In this document: piece after piece, positions 44,627 through 56,386 of the stretch
Layout: every line of letters starts with the position of its first letter
Position numbering within the stretch: position 1 is the first letter of the stretch
NCBI GenBank assembly: GCA_001972305.1
Contig: BDDD01001658.1
Coordinates: forward strand, 69,528-133,527
Length of the DNA stretch: 64,000 nt
DNA from: Cephalotus follicularis
Taxonomy: Eukaryota; Streptophyta; Magnoliopsida; Oxalidales; Cephalotaceae
Reading direction: 5' to 3'
The notes under the pieces: generated by a model
Told to the model about the DNA's origin: nothing
Database searches by the model: none
Seen by the model: only the letters and a program-made list of their open reading frames with translations
Translations under genes and position numbers: made by a program

Positions 44627-47391
44627 TGTAATACCCTGTTTGTCCGAGTGTATATTTTTGGGCTTTTAATCTGTTTCGTTAAGTAGTTTGTCTACTTTAT
44701 TTTGGTTTATGTGTCTTGGGCTAACTGATGCCAGCCTTGGCTTTTGGGCTATGTTAGTATGTGTTTATGCATAAGTACGAATTATTTTATTTTAAAGTTA
44801 TATTAAAATCAGTTTTATTTTAAAATTTTAAAACAAAATATTTTTATTTAATTTTTCTCTCTCTCTCCATCTCTCCCGATTCTCTCTCTCCCCTATCTCC
44901 CTCTTCCACGTATCTTTCCCTCTTTCCCTCAAATTCTTCCAAAAATCCACCTATTTTCCTTATCTTACCAGATTTTGTTTCCCTTTTCCTTATCCTACCC
45001 AAAATTCCCTCTCCCTTTCTGTTTAAGTAAGCCATCAATCACTGCTATGTCTCTATCTTCGTCTCTTTTGCTCCTGGAAAACACCGTGTCTTGCAAGTTG
45101 CTGGATTCTTTGAGTTTGATTTGCTGTGTTGTCTCCACGATCAGGTTTGTCCTCCATGTTTTGGTTTATGGATGGTTTTGTTATACACTCCATTGGAAGG
45201 CTTAGAATCCTTGTGTTTTCTTTCTCTTTCCTGTTGAACAGCCGTTGAAAGTATTGGAAATCGTTGTGTTCGTTCTACGGTTTTTGTTGCACCATTGTAG
45301 GTTAGTTCTCTTATGTTACTGTAATGGTTCGTTCCATTTTGTTTTGCATCCGATTGAATGTTATTATAGGCTGTTAGAGTTTCATTTTTTATTCCTACCT
45401 CTATGCTCTGTCATTTGTTTCTGAGTCAGTTAGCAAGAATTTAAGCATCTTGAATAGGTTGTAATCTAGTTTTGGTAACTGGTAATTGGTGTTTGACAAT
45501 AAAGTGGTTATATATATCTATGTATGCAATGAATTAGAACTCGTCACTCTCTTTAAAGTTTAGCCACTGTCTGTATATCTCTCATAAATTCAGTGTTCTT
45601 TTACTGTTTCAATACCATATAATGTCTTATGTAAATGGGTATGGTTCTTTGGTAATGTAATATCCAGGTTTTTGACAGAAAGTCTCATAGGACAGTTTGA
45701 TTTTTGTTTTTTGTCGCCCAAGACAACCGACTGTTTTGCTTTGAGTAGTCGGTTGCCGTATTGAATCAATCGACTGTTATGTCTTGCGCAGTCGACTAGA
45801 CCCCTGTCACAGTCGACTGGCTGCAATTCTTCTTGTGTAGTTGGTTGGCCATGTTGTACAGTGGACTGCCATACTTTGAACTGTCGACTGGAGTCTTGTG
45901 ACACTCAGCTAGTGAGTCCTGGAAAATTTCTGCTTTCAAAATTCTTTGTCTGTTTGTCCTTCTGATTAATTGGGATCTGTTTTAAACACCGTTATGCTTC
46001 TAATTTAATGTCCACAGTTGATTTCTAGTCCTTATATGAATGATTTTGTATGTTATAGATATATTTTGCTACCGATGGGTAGTTTAGAATTTATCGGTCA
46101 ATTGTAAGTTATTTCTATGATCGCCCAAACTACGGATAATTCTCTTCTTAGACATATGATTTATTTGAAAAAAAATTCCGTTTTGGTTTTTAATCGATAT
46201 GTTCGGATAGTCCTTCCTTATTATATTCATTTTTTTTTATGAACTCTACTATGTTTCAGATTTTTTGATATGTTTTAGAAATAAAGTCAGTTTTGATATT
46301 TTTATGAAAGCGCATATTCCTGACTTCATATATTCAGCTATGATTTGTTTATGAAATGTTATGCAATCGTCTATTTTATTGCGAAAATAAATGAGTTGAT
46401 TTCCCATTATGAAATTATGTCCAATATGAAATTATATCGTTTGATAACGATTATTTTGGATATGTTCAGATAACCTTTCTTTATGTGTTTTAAATTGATT
46501 ATGATAAAATCAATGTTTTGAAATGGTGAAGTACTGAGCTTTTGTACCCACCTGTGGGGCGTACCATAGGCATGTCCTTTGGCATGTAGGCATGACACTT
46601 TTCGTGACAGTGTGATTAGTCCATGGCGTCTCTCTATGTTTATGATATCCTTGTGGAGGGTTCATGATATCCTTGTGGAGGATTTATGATAGGGGTGTAT
46701 GGATCGATCCTAGAAATATGTGGTAAGATATGTTATGAAAATTGATTGAGTAGTGTCGTACACATTATTTCTTTTTGGCATGTGAACGTCATGAATCCCT
46801 TACTTATATGTGTTCCTATATGTGATATGTTATGATGCTAAGTATGGAACATTGTGTTTTGAAAGGTATGCTTTATGTTCTGAAAGTTATTGTTTTGGTT
46901 TATACGAAAATTACTTAGGTAATTTATAAAAGAATGTTTAAACTTATTATTGCTTAAGATTTCTATTTTCGAGTTATATTGAAATCTTACTGTCTTTTAA
47001 AGTTATCGTTTACTATTTCTACATTCTATATCCGTACTGAGGTTTGCTTAGTCGCGTTTTTGTTTCTTTGCGGCAGGTTATCTGGAGCATCAGGGCATTG
47101 TGTGATGAGAGGTGTTCACGCTATGTCTGAGGATCATCTAGGAGTCTGATCCTATTATGCTTATGTTGTCTTACGGTCATGTTAGGGCCTGTTTTATGAA
47201 CAATTTTATGGTTTCAGATTATGACATTTGTTTTATGTTATGTTATCATACTATGTTTTTGATTCAGTTATGTTATCATGTTATGTTTTAGCCCACCATG
47301 TTTTGAATAAAGTCGAGTTTTACATTATGTTATGTTATGTTAAGTTCTGCATTATGACCTGTAAGGGCTCCCACCGTTCGGGGGTGTTGCA
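44627..47391 (+). repeat. G1b 3' LTR
   Basis: 2765 bp, TGTAATACCCTGTTTG...GGGGGTGTTGCA. Pairs with 32235-35024. Confidence 0.92.
45724..45911. repeat. Array A3: nine AGTCGACT-type palindromes at about 21-bp spacing
   Basis: Cores start at 45724, 45746, 45767, 45789, 45810, 45838, 45859, 45881 and 45902; steps are 21-22 bp with one 28. Compared with A2 two leading or internal units are missing. Confidence 0.88.
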
Positions 47392-47640
47392 ATTTTTGCA
47401 CACTATTATATAGCATAATCTCAGTATGGGGATATTCCTAGTTGGCCCTTTGGCTAACCAATCATTCGGGATGGGGCATTCATTGTGTTTTAAGGTGGCT
47501 TAGCTGTACCCAGTGGACGTGGAGCCTCTTGTTAGCTGTTGTAGTTTGCAATGGAAGTTTGGACCATTTACTGCTTTATCATTCATGTATAAGTACTATA
47601 TTTTGGAACCCAGGAGGGGACCCGATTGATTTTGGGTCTA
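47392..47640. other. Unassigned sequence after G1b
   Basis: No gene or known repeat seen. It begins atttttgcacact; gcacact also lies just before G1b at 32223, which may preserve the pre-insertion site. Confidence 0.35.
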
Positions 47641-49860
47641 GGATGCAAGTGTGTATAATTTTGATTTTTCAAAAACACCGAGACACGAAGTCAAGGTCAC
47701 ACTTACATCTTACTACAAAAATCTATATGCCTAGGATCTTCATTTAATATTCAATCGAACAAACAAAACAGTCAAGCATACATCCACTTGATCGAAACAA
47801 ATTCGGTAACAATAAATATAATTGTTTAGGAACCATACCAACGTTTGCGGCTCCATTGCATTGCCGCTACAGGCTTTTCGAAGCAACTGCCAGTCACTGG
47901 CTACACTGCCGGTTTCCGACCAGTCCACGAAAAAATCAACCAAGACACCAACGGACTTCGAAAAATCCGGTTTACCCATTTCTGGCGGAGACGCGCAGGG
48001 AAGCGCCCCGAAAAATGGCGAACAGCGGCGGTGACTCACTGAGTCTCGGTCAACGCTTCATTTACCGGCCGCAACATATATGGATGCCAACATCCCGATC
48101 AACACGGTAGAGGCCAAGACTTGCCGTGACTCAAGACAAAACGCCGAGCCACAACGTACAACGCACTGAGTGGCCAGGGTCGACTCGGTGCGCAAAAACC
48201 CAGCCAAGTAGCGACAGTATCCCCTAGTCTAGGGCCAAAATAGGTCGAGCCATGGCGGCTCCACCTACCAAGACCACCGACGGCAGAAGAGAAAGATGGC
48301 AGTGGGAGTGACGTGAAAATGTGTCATGGCTAAAATGAGAGAGAAGAAGAGAAAACATGGAGAGGAGAGAGGAGAGTACCGTGGATGAAATGACAGCTCC
48401 TTTCCCAGCCACCGACACCAGCGGCGTCATCTTCTCTGGTAAAAAACGCGCACCAGGCGCCATGCAAGAAGCCTTGCGTTTTCTCCCCTGTTTGGTGTAC
48501 GTACGACGCCAAAAACAAAAGACCATGTCACATATTTCCATCTGTCTTGTTTTTCTCTTTTATTATAAGTAAATAATATCTCTCTATGTTTAATTATGTG
48601 CACCCCGGACAACGTATGTTAGACATACTCCCACTGTGGTTTCTCTTAATTATGACAATACGGTGGTAAATATAAATTAATAAATAAACCACTAATGTCA
48701 ATTTGATGTATACCAGTTAAAAACTAGATTTTCCGCCAAGCTAGCATGTATGTAGCACACATCACTTTTCCAATAATCAGGTGGGACCCAAAAGCCCGGT
48801 TTGAATCCGGTACGACTATAGATTTCTCAGAACATCCCAAGAGTTCTGGTACGACAATCCCAATTGTCCCGGACTATTAAAATAGCCCAGGTGTGAATCC
48901 CATCACCCCCTGGATCCGTAGAATCAACTGCGTCTATAAGTCGAATCCAGTAAACCAGTACCTTATCCAGTCATCAGCATATGTGTCATGTATCCTACGT
49001 CATACTTAGCTCCGACCGCGACCTAGGGTTCGGAATAATGTCACCCCTAGGTAAAGCCGCGATAACTATAAATTCACCTAGGTATTGAGACTTTCAATAC
49101 ACATCCCTGGAAACCACGTTTCCAGTCTGCCTATACCTGATCAGGGTTTTAGAATCTCAACGGAGATAAATAATATAGAGATGATCACCCTGCATGCGGG
49201 TGTGACGATCCGTTATTGCGCACTCACCCATACATCTCAATGAAGCTCCCACAAGGACCAAAGACAACCATTTTTCCAGCACGTGGCTAGTGCTGGGGAA
49301 GGCAGAAATCAAAGCCAAGCAGTCACTACACAGCGCATGCCAGTCGCTCAGGTCTAATGATACAACGTAGCTCCTTGAATGGTCTACTAGTCACCATAGA
49401 CTGTACACTATCGAGACTATAGGAATCCTATTGACATAGGTATGACTTTCCAAATAGGTTTCCTATGGTGGGTATGTTCAGTCTCATGCTCCTTAGCACG
49501 AACCCCGCATTATGCTTAGGATAAATCGAAACGGTAACGAGATAATCCATCCTTCCTTAAACCCGGGAGCAAGCATAATATGGCAAGTCTTTATGGTTCA
49601 ACAATTGCCCTAAGAAAGTGACCCTATGACATGGAATGTAAGGATCTCATTCTCATAACCTCTCAGGCATGAGATCCAACCCCTCAAACGATAGGGCACT
49701 ATATGTGTACTCTGTTGACATGGTGATCAACTGATCCATTGAGATGGTTTGGGATATACAAATAGCGGTTTGCCATTGTTAATTGAATATGCACTATAAA
49801 ATACGAAAAGGAATTTAGATTGCATCTCATACATACATATATATTTATGCAGAGCCACCA
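47641..49860 (-). repeat. C1 copia 3' LTR region
   Basis: Sequence lying downstream of a copia RNase H end (49895-50053, minus strand). It aligns in blocks with the C2 LTR at 53877: gccgctacaggc/gccgctacacgc, gatcacc..gtgtgac.atcc..tattgcgcac, and tcgctcaggtctaa. Exact LTR ends were not determined. No coding frame recognised. Confidence 0.6.
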
Positions 49861-49894
49861 CGTGGAATGCAGAGATACTCCTACTCAAAGACTA

Positions 49895-50053
49895 TTCCAC
49901 TTGGCCCTCAAGCCACGAAGACCTTTAGCCTAAGACAATCGCACTTCCGTTGTTGCTCAAGTACTACTAACGCTCATGGCATTGGTTACTGGGTCTGCCA
50001 AAATTTTCTATCGTCGTAAATCTCTCTACGATAATGTTTCCTCCATATATGAT
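49895..50053 (-). pseudogene. C1 copia RNase H C-terminus
   Basis: The minus strand reads GGNIIVERFTTIEN in one frame and LADPVTNAMS in another, the usual copia end (VERV..xxNxADPxTKAL), with one frameshift. The upstream part of the same domain is at 56387-57127, on the other side of the G2b insertion. Confidence 0.7.
50049..50053. repeat. Target-site duplication ATGAT (left) of G2b
   Basis: ATGAT just before TGTGATGGCC; the same five bases follow G2b at 56382. Confidence 0.85.
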
Positions 50054-50272
50054 TGTGATGGCCCGAATTCCCTTTTTGTACTGTTCATGCATACTTTGTA
50101 CCGAATTGTACTATATCGAATTGTATTGAATTGGGGTATTCTTATACCTATTATTTTTGTATTGGTTATATGCATGTATAGTCGGGATTTTGGGCTGAGT
50201 TTCGGAGAGTTGACGGAATCGACTATATAAGCCAATTCCTTCTCTCATTTCTCCCATATTTCTCATTCTTCT

Positions 50273-50311
<39 letters not shown>

Positions 50312-52345
50312 CCTTCTAGGAAGCCTCCATCAGCCTCTTGCAGCCGGATTGCATCTCCTTCAACAAGGATAGACATTGCAAGTCGTGGCTTACCGATTGA
50401 ATAAGAAAGTAGCGGGTTATTGGGCGATTTCTGCCGATCGATTGATTGGGGGCTCAACTTTTGAAGTTTCGTTAAAGGTAGGACTTCCCTACTCGATTGT
50501 CTGTTGCTTAATTGCATAATTGATTGAATGAATTGAGTGATTGAATGATTGAATTGAAATGAATTACGAAACTAGGGTTTTTATTGATTTTCTTGATCTA
50601 ACCGATGTAGAAGGTCTTAAACTGAAATTGGAAGGTTGCAACAAGTCTTACTAACCTCAAATGATTGATTGTAAACCTTGGTTTTCAAAGAATGGCTTTA
50701 AATTGTATTTTGATATGAGATTGGCTGATTTTTCTGCACAAAACTCGACCCTGCCAGCAAAGACATCGACCCCTAGCCCAAGGACGTCGATGTCTTTCAC
50801 TTTAGAGTGTTGTATCTATGATTCCGCAGCAAAGACATTGATGTCTTTGGAAGACATCGACGTCTTTGGCTCGAGATGTTTTTCCCCAGGAAAGACATCG
50901 ATGTTGAATATCGATGCGCATTCCCAGACTATTTTTATTGAAACCCGTTGACGTCTTTCTTCAAAGATATCGACATCTCTCGGCCAGATCTCTACACAAA
51001 TGGGGAAAGACATCGATGTCTTTCATAGACATCGACTTCTTTCCACCGTTTTATAGATGCGTCGACGTCTTTCACCAAGGACATCGACGCCTAATGGACT
51101 GAAACGATTTTAACTACTTTAAAGCTGGTTTTCAACTTCTTTTCATATTGTCACTTGATTAGAGCCTCACTTGAGGTGTTCAAGTGTTTGAAAACGATTT
51201 TAATGATAGTACTGATTGATTGATCACTTGAGTCAAAAGTGATGTAAGTCTAAGTCGGTAAGTTGGATGCATATTCCTAACCCTCCATTAGATACCATCA
51301 CTTATTGACTTTGCTTATTGACATTGTAATGCTATTGTACTGACATATTGATTGTATTGTATGGATCCTATAGACGACCTTATGATTCGTATCGGCATGT
51401 TAGGTTGTTGACTCTGTCCATCTATTCCGTCGATAGTTTCATTTACTATACTGTTTTGACCCGCTGACGAGCAATATCGATTGATTATCGATTGATGCTC
51501 CCTGAGGCTTTAGCTCCCGAACGGTTTCATGTAGCTCCTTGAGGCTGTAGCTCATCGAGACTGTATTGACCCTGCCGTAGGTTGGAAGATCTACGAGTTC
51601 CAGACCTGATCAGTCTGAGAATAGTAGATAGATCTCCCACCTTTTTTGAAGGACTACCTTCCGTTGGATTGATCATTGATATTGATTGACTTTGCACTGA
51701 CCCGAGGTCGCATGCTCTATAGGATATTGATTGATTGATTGGGTGTTTTATACACCACCACTGAGTGTCTGCCATTGATTGATTGTTATATATCCTATCC
51801 GTATGCTCTGTTATGGGCCATTGTCATACGGGTAGTCAGATCGCCAACTGTATATATGCATTGGCCATGTCATGCATTGATATTGTACACAACACATTGT
51901 TATTGCATAGATTGTCACTAATATTGCACACTGTACATGTATACATGTTGCATGAGGTTTCTGCTTAGCTAGTGTGGCTAACCCTATCCTTCGAGGTGGG
52001 GCTGTCTTGTACCTTTGTGTGCGACATAGGTAGGGCAGTGGGTAGCAGCGGACCAAAGGTTTGAAGACTCCATCGACTGAGGGGATTGTCTGGATCTGAG
52101 AGAGCTCTTTGTCATATTTGTATTGAAGAGTTGATAAGTGTATTGTAAAAGATTTGTATTGTAAAGGATTGTATTGTATTGTAATGTAAGGATGGATGGT
52201 TTACTATATTGTATCTTCCACTTAATGATATGTATTGCAAAGTTTTAAGTTTTTTCGTGTTTTTATACTGCTAGTCCCGACCATTGTATTGTTATTGGAT
52301 TGAGAGTGATGCCACGTGTCTGCCCTGCGGGCGTGGGGTGTTACA
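50054..52345 (+). repeat. G2b 5' LTR
   Basis: 2292 bp, TGTGATGGCCCGAATTCCC...GTGGGGTGTTACA. A CT microsatellite lies at about 50275-50309 and array B2 in the middle. Confidence 0.9.
50762..51090. repeat. Array B2: about twelve GACATCGATGTC-type palindromes
   Basis: Units start near 50762, 50782, 50834, 50853, 50893, 50910, 50945, 50965, 51008, 51027, 51057 and 51079. Many pairs are 19-22 bp apart; larger gaps are about 30, 40-43 and 52 bp. Confidence 0.8.
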
Positions 52346-52348
52346 GAA

Positions 52349-52359
52349 GGGTATCAAAG
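52349..52359 (+). promoter_or_regulatory. G2b primer binding site, decayed
   Basis: GGGTATCAAAG in place of TGGTATCAGAG, 3 bp after the LTR. Confidence 0.7.
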
Positions 52360-52452
52360 ACATTGGTTGGCCTGCTAGTTAAGTATATTAATGTGTTGAT
52401 TGAGATTGACGGAATGGATTTGCATAGAGATTGATATTGAAATTGAAAGAGA

Positions 52453-52930
52453 TTGTATCTAATCATCCTGTTGTTGAGCCACTTCTTAAAGTTGCAGCCT
52501 CCAGCATTTGTAGGACTCCCTGATCCTACCCTTGCTGAGTCTTGGCTAATTCAATTGGAGAAGATATTTGAGGTCATGGGCTGTGATGATGAACAAAAAT
52601 CGGTATTGGCAGTGTATATGCTCCAAGGAGAAGCTGAGCACTAGTGGGATATTGTTAACACATATTGGAAAAGGAATGGTACAGTATGCTCTTGGGATGC
52701 CTTCAAAGGGGAATTCAATGCAAGGTACTACCCTCAGGTTGAGACCGACAGAAGAGAGATTGAATTTGCTAACCTGGTTCAGGGAAGCATGTCAGTTGCT
52801 GAGTATGAGGCAAGATTCATGCAGTTAGCCCGATCTACCCCATACTTAGTGGAAGGCCAAGAGCGTAGAGCAAAGAAGTTCCTTAGAGGACTGAGATTGG
52901 ATTTGAGGAGGCAACTGACTCCCTTGGGAA
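52453..52930 (+). pseudogene. G2b gag, truncated
   Basis: Reads LPDPTLAESWLIQLEKIFEV, MLQGEAEH, a stop, then in frame WDIVNTYWKRNGTVCSWDAF and NARYYPQVE; after one frame change it gives SMSVAEYEARFMQLARSTPY and FLRGLRLDLRRQLTPLG. This is the retrotransposon Gag domain and matches the G2a remnant. It stops at the C2 junction, where A-rich sequence begins. Confidence 0.85.
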
Positions 52931-53331
52931 AAACACATTTTTACAAAAACAACATTACATTTTCCGAAAGGAAAAACACATTTTTCCAAATTACAAGGAG
53001 AAATAACAAAAGTAAGGAAAAATAAATGGTGCACGTAGTCACCTTATTGCAGACCTTTAAAATAATAAATAAATAACATCCATCCACACATAGAAAACCA
53101 TAAACTAGGTCAATGTCCTTTTTCGGACCATCCATTGTGCATAAGACTAATATAATATCCAATATTATAAAACAAAATTAAAACAAGTGCCATAAATAAT
53201 AACCAATTATACAATTTAATTTAAGGATTATTAACTGATCAGACTCCCACTATATCAAGCAATGATTTTTGATTTTCTAAGTGCCATAATGTATAAAATC
53301 CACTTTTATTAAGAACAAGTTTTTTTTTTTA

Positions 53332-53580
53332 AAAGACGTCGACGCCTTTCCAAAAAGGCTTCGATGCATTTCATGAAAAAACAATTGAAAAAGGCGCCGA
53401 TGCATAACACGAGCATCAATGCGTTTCTCGAGAACTTTTGAAAAAGGCGTCGATGTTTATCAACAACATCGACGCGTTTCCTAGGAACTTATGAATAAGG
53501 CGTCGACATTTAACAAGAACATCGACGCGTTTCACGAGATGATGAACAAGACATCAACGTCTATCAAGAACGTCGACGTC
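53332..53580. repeat. Array B3: ten (A)GNC(G/A)TCGA(C/T)G-type units in strict doublets
   Basis: Units start at 53332, 53353, 53389, 53410, 53443, 53463, 53495, 53515, 53546 and 53566. Steps alternate between 20-21 bp and 31-36 bp. Units read aaaggcgtcgatg or gaacatcgacgcg. It lies in C2 internal or LTR-like sequence next to the PBS. Confidence 0.82.
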
Positions 53581-53864
53581 TATAGCCCCCTGGGCAGTTT
53601 CTGCATTTCAAAAAATGCAGAAAATAATGGTTTAGACTTTGGCATTCCTATCTTGCAATCCATACTGCACTATGCAAGCTCTAAACATAATCTAAACACA
53701 TTAAAACAATATCCCCAGGACAAAAACACAATGAAATCGTTTTTCATGCAATTTTCACTAAGGCACTTTGAAAATCTAGTTTGATCATAAAACATCTCCA
53801 ACAATTAAACCGTTAGTCAAATCATTATCTAAATCATAAATTCAATCAAGGATGATGTGGGTGG

Positions 53865-53875
53865 CTCTGATACCA
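53865..53875 (-). promoter_or_regulatory. C2 primer binding site (initiator Met tRNA)
   Basis: The minus strand reads TGGTATCAGAGCCACC, one base from the LTR end CCAGCA. This is the full-length complement typical of copia elements. Confidence 0.8.
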
Positions 53876-53876
53876 C

Positions 53877-56037
53877 TGCTGGAAACGGATAAACCGAATC
53901 CGGTGCCAAAAACAGACTTAGGCATATAGGGTGTAGAACAAAACAAAAACATACAAACATGGCAGTGGAAGAACACCCAATAAAACAAATGCAGTCCATT
54001 ATGGCATGTCCACAGACCACATGGATCACCATATCATCAACAGAATTGAATTGGTGTTGCCATATCAAACAATGGTGACACACAAGCATGGTAAGAAGAG
54101 AAGGACCAAGAGATATACCAGCGGGTGAAGGCTTCTTCTTTCTTTGCCGCTACACGCTTGGGAAGACTCCAAACACGTTGCTTCCAAAATCCCTGGTATA
54201 GCAGCTACTCCAACCAGCAAGAACCAAGAACAAATGTATGAACTCTCTCTCTTTCTCACTAATCTTAGAAAAGGTAAATTGATATTGACCAATGAAGTCA
54301 AGAATCAATCCACCCTAGATAAGCTCTTGCTTGGTGTATCACAGATGAAGGGAACACACAATGCAGAGAGAAAATCGAGCTTCTCTTTTCCAGCAAAAAA
54401 ACCCTTATCACTATATAACATTTTCTGCAGAAAATGCTTATCACTAGCCTCCTTCTTCTCTCTCCCAATCTCCCATTCACTTAGGATCATGGTACTCACT
54501 CCTAGGGAGTCTATGGCCATGATCCCACGTTTCCATAACATTAAATAATGGGAGATGGCTGCTGGAGATGAGAGAGAAAACGTGCCCACGAAGTGAGCTC
54601 GTGCACAGGTTGCACGTTCTGCTCAAAGACGTCCACGCCTTCCAAATGACATCGACGCTCATGCAATGTGGCACTAAAAACATCGACACTTTCTAAAAGA
54701 CATCGACGTCTTTAATAACATTAAGCATCGACGTCTTTCCACAAAACGTCAACTCTTTGTCTGGCCAATGAAGCAATTAGAGTCTAACTCTTTTAGTGAT
54801 CACATGTACCCTTCGAATATTGGTTAAGTAAGATCAAACATATGTGTTTCCACAAAATGCAAAATCCACATAACCGATATTTGACATCAAGACTTAATAT
54901 GTCCAACATATTAAAGAACTAATCATTATAAGGCAGGGACCCTTTAAAATCTTGGTTAAAACAAGAGGTGTTCATAAATTACAAAAATACCCCTAGGGTC
55001 CGATTTAGCCATACTAAATAGTCCTTGACCAATTTAAATGCTATTGGAATAATATCCAAATATTATCCAAATGGAAAAATTAATCTAATTAATTTTCCCA
55101 TACACCTCATAAACCCTAGATTTTCTAAGTCGTTGGTTCACGTGTAATATAATCCCTTATCATGCCTGGCCCCGATTGAGGTCTAGGGTAAAGATATGTG
55201 TCAACCCTAGATAATACCTCAATGGCTAAAATATCTGATCATTACTAGAACTTTTGGTAAACTCTCCGAAAATCTAATTTCCAGCCTACCTCAACCTTGG
55301 CCAAGGATTTCTAAAGTCCAAAGTATAATCAGATCATAATAGAGCCGATCACCTTCGCTTAGGTGTGACAATCCCATATTGCGCACTAATTTATATTCGT
55401 ATAGATTTGATCATACCCAAAGACCATCCGATTGCCAGCCCTGTACAATGACTGGGTAAGGTGGAGATCAAAGTATAACCGTCTCCATACAATATAGGGT
55501 AATCGCTCAGGTCTAAGAATCATACGAGTTTGAGAACTCGCAAGTGATGATCACTTATACACAACCGAGACAAGTAGGAGTCATTATTGACACGAGAATA
55601 GCGACTATCCAAATAGTGTGTCCTACGCGGGTCCAGTTTAGTGTACACGCTCCCAGCGCGCACCCCGTATTTGCCCTAGTCTCCAACACAGATGGTTGTG
55701 AGAAAATCCATCCTCCAATTCCATGAGCAGGCAACATACGCGCAAGTCTATCCGGTTCACTAATGCCCACAAAGTTAACCTATGACTTGGAACTAATTTG
55801 ACATAAGGAATAAGGTAACCTATCTCACAGCCTCCATGTTAGGCATCCAACCTTATGTCAAGGAATCACAAGTGTAAGCAGGTAAATAACAAACTACTTC
55901 AATTAAGTGATAAAACACAAGTGATATTTCCATAACAAAGTAGCACACATCATATATAAGGAATAAGATTGTTGCATAGAAGATAAGATATAAAATGACA
56001 ACCCATCTAATGGTTGTCGAGTCACTAGATCTAATAG
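53877..56037 (-). repeat. C2 5' LTR
   Basis: About 2.16 kb. The left end on the plus strand is tgctggaaacgg; the right end is taken as the G2b LTR junction near 56037, since no clear TG terminus was seen. Contains array B4. Open frames within are short and unsupported. Confidence 0.6.
54625..54752. repeat. Array B4: six ACATCGACG-type units in the C2 LTR
   Basis: Units near 54625, 54645, 54677, 54696, 54723 and 54742; within-pair steps are 19-20 bp, between-pair steps 27-32 bp. Cores such as aagacatcgacgtcttt are the same type as those in the G2 LTRs. Confidence 0.78.
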
Positions 56038-56381
56038 GGTTGTGTTGTACCTTTGTGTTCGACATAGGTAGGGCAGCGGGTAGCAGCGGACCGAAGGATT
56101 GAAGACTCTATCGATCGAGGGGATTGGCTGGATCTGACAGAGCTCTTTGTCATATTTGTATTGAATAGTTGATAAGTGTATTGTAAAAGATTGGTATTGT
56201 AAAATTGTATTGTATTGTACTGTAAGGATGGACGGTTTACTGTATTGTATCTTCCGTTTAATGATATGTATTGCAAAGTTTTAAGTTTTTTCGTATTTTT
56301 ATACTGCTAGTCCCGACCATTGTATTGTTATTGGATTGAGAGTGATGCCATGTGTCCACCCTGCGAGCGCGGGGTGTTACA
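56038..56381 (+). repeat. G2b 3' LTR remnant
   Basis: Collinear with 52005-52345 of the 5' LTR (tgtacctttgtg(t)gcgacataggtagggcag ... gcggggtgttaca). The first 85 percent of the LTR is missing. Confidence 0.88.
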
Positions 56382-56386
56382 ATGAT
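56382..56386. repeat. Target-site duplication ATGAT (right) of G2b
   Basis: Matches 50049-50053 exactly. Confidence 0.85.

Larger units (their letters stand above)
32235..47391 (+). mobile_element. G1b: full-length chromovirus with nested S LTR
   Basis: Two LTRs (2790 and 2765 bp), Met PBS, gag, pol, chromodomain and PPT. Flanks are ttttt on the left and atttt on the right, an imperfect duplication in a T-rich site. A 4.1-kb S LTR lies between the PBS and gag. A 676-bp tandem duplication spans gag and protease. Several stops and frameshifts follow. Differences between the LTRs, including their palindrome arrays, indicate an old insertion. Confidence 0.9.
52931..56037 (-). mobile_element. C2: copia-type fragment inside G2b
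   Basis: On the minus strand: a 5' LTR (53877-56037), PBS, then about 0.95 kb of non-coding internal sequence (52931-53860) ending in A-rich DNA at the G2b gag junction. No Gag or pol frame was found. Classed as copia because its LTR aligns with the LTR next to the C1 copia RNase H and because of the full Met-tRNA primer site. Boundaries with G2b are not clean and no duplication was found. Confidence 0.55.
50054..56381 (+). mobile_element. G2b: chromovirus inserted in copia C1, mostly deleted
   Basis: Perfect ATGAT target duplication. It keeps a full 5' LTR (50054-52345), a decayed PBS and about 480 bp of gag. Then a copia-type fragment C2 (52931-56037) takes over, and only the last 344 bp of the 3' LTR remain (56038-56381, same order as 52005-52345). 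The pol region is lost. The interrupted target is the copia RNase H gene. Confidence 0.9.

Noticed and set aside
47822-48110. Several overlapping short plus-strand open frames
   Set aside because: They lie in the C1 copia LTR, overlap each other in three frames and show no family match.
54144-54548. 134-codon plus-strand frame
   Set aside because: Within the C2 LTR, no recognisable domain, and opposite to element polarity.
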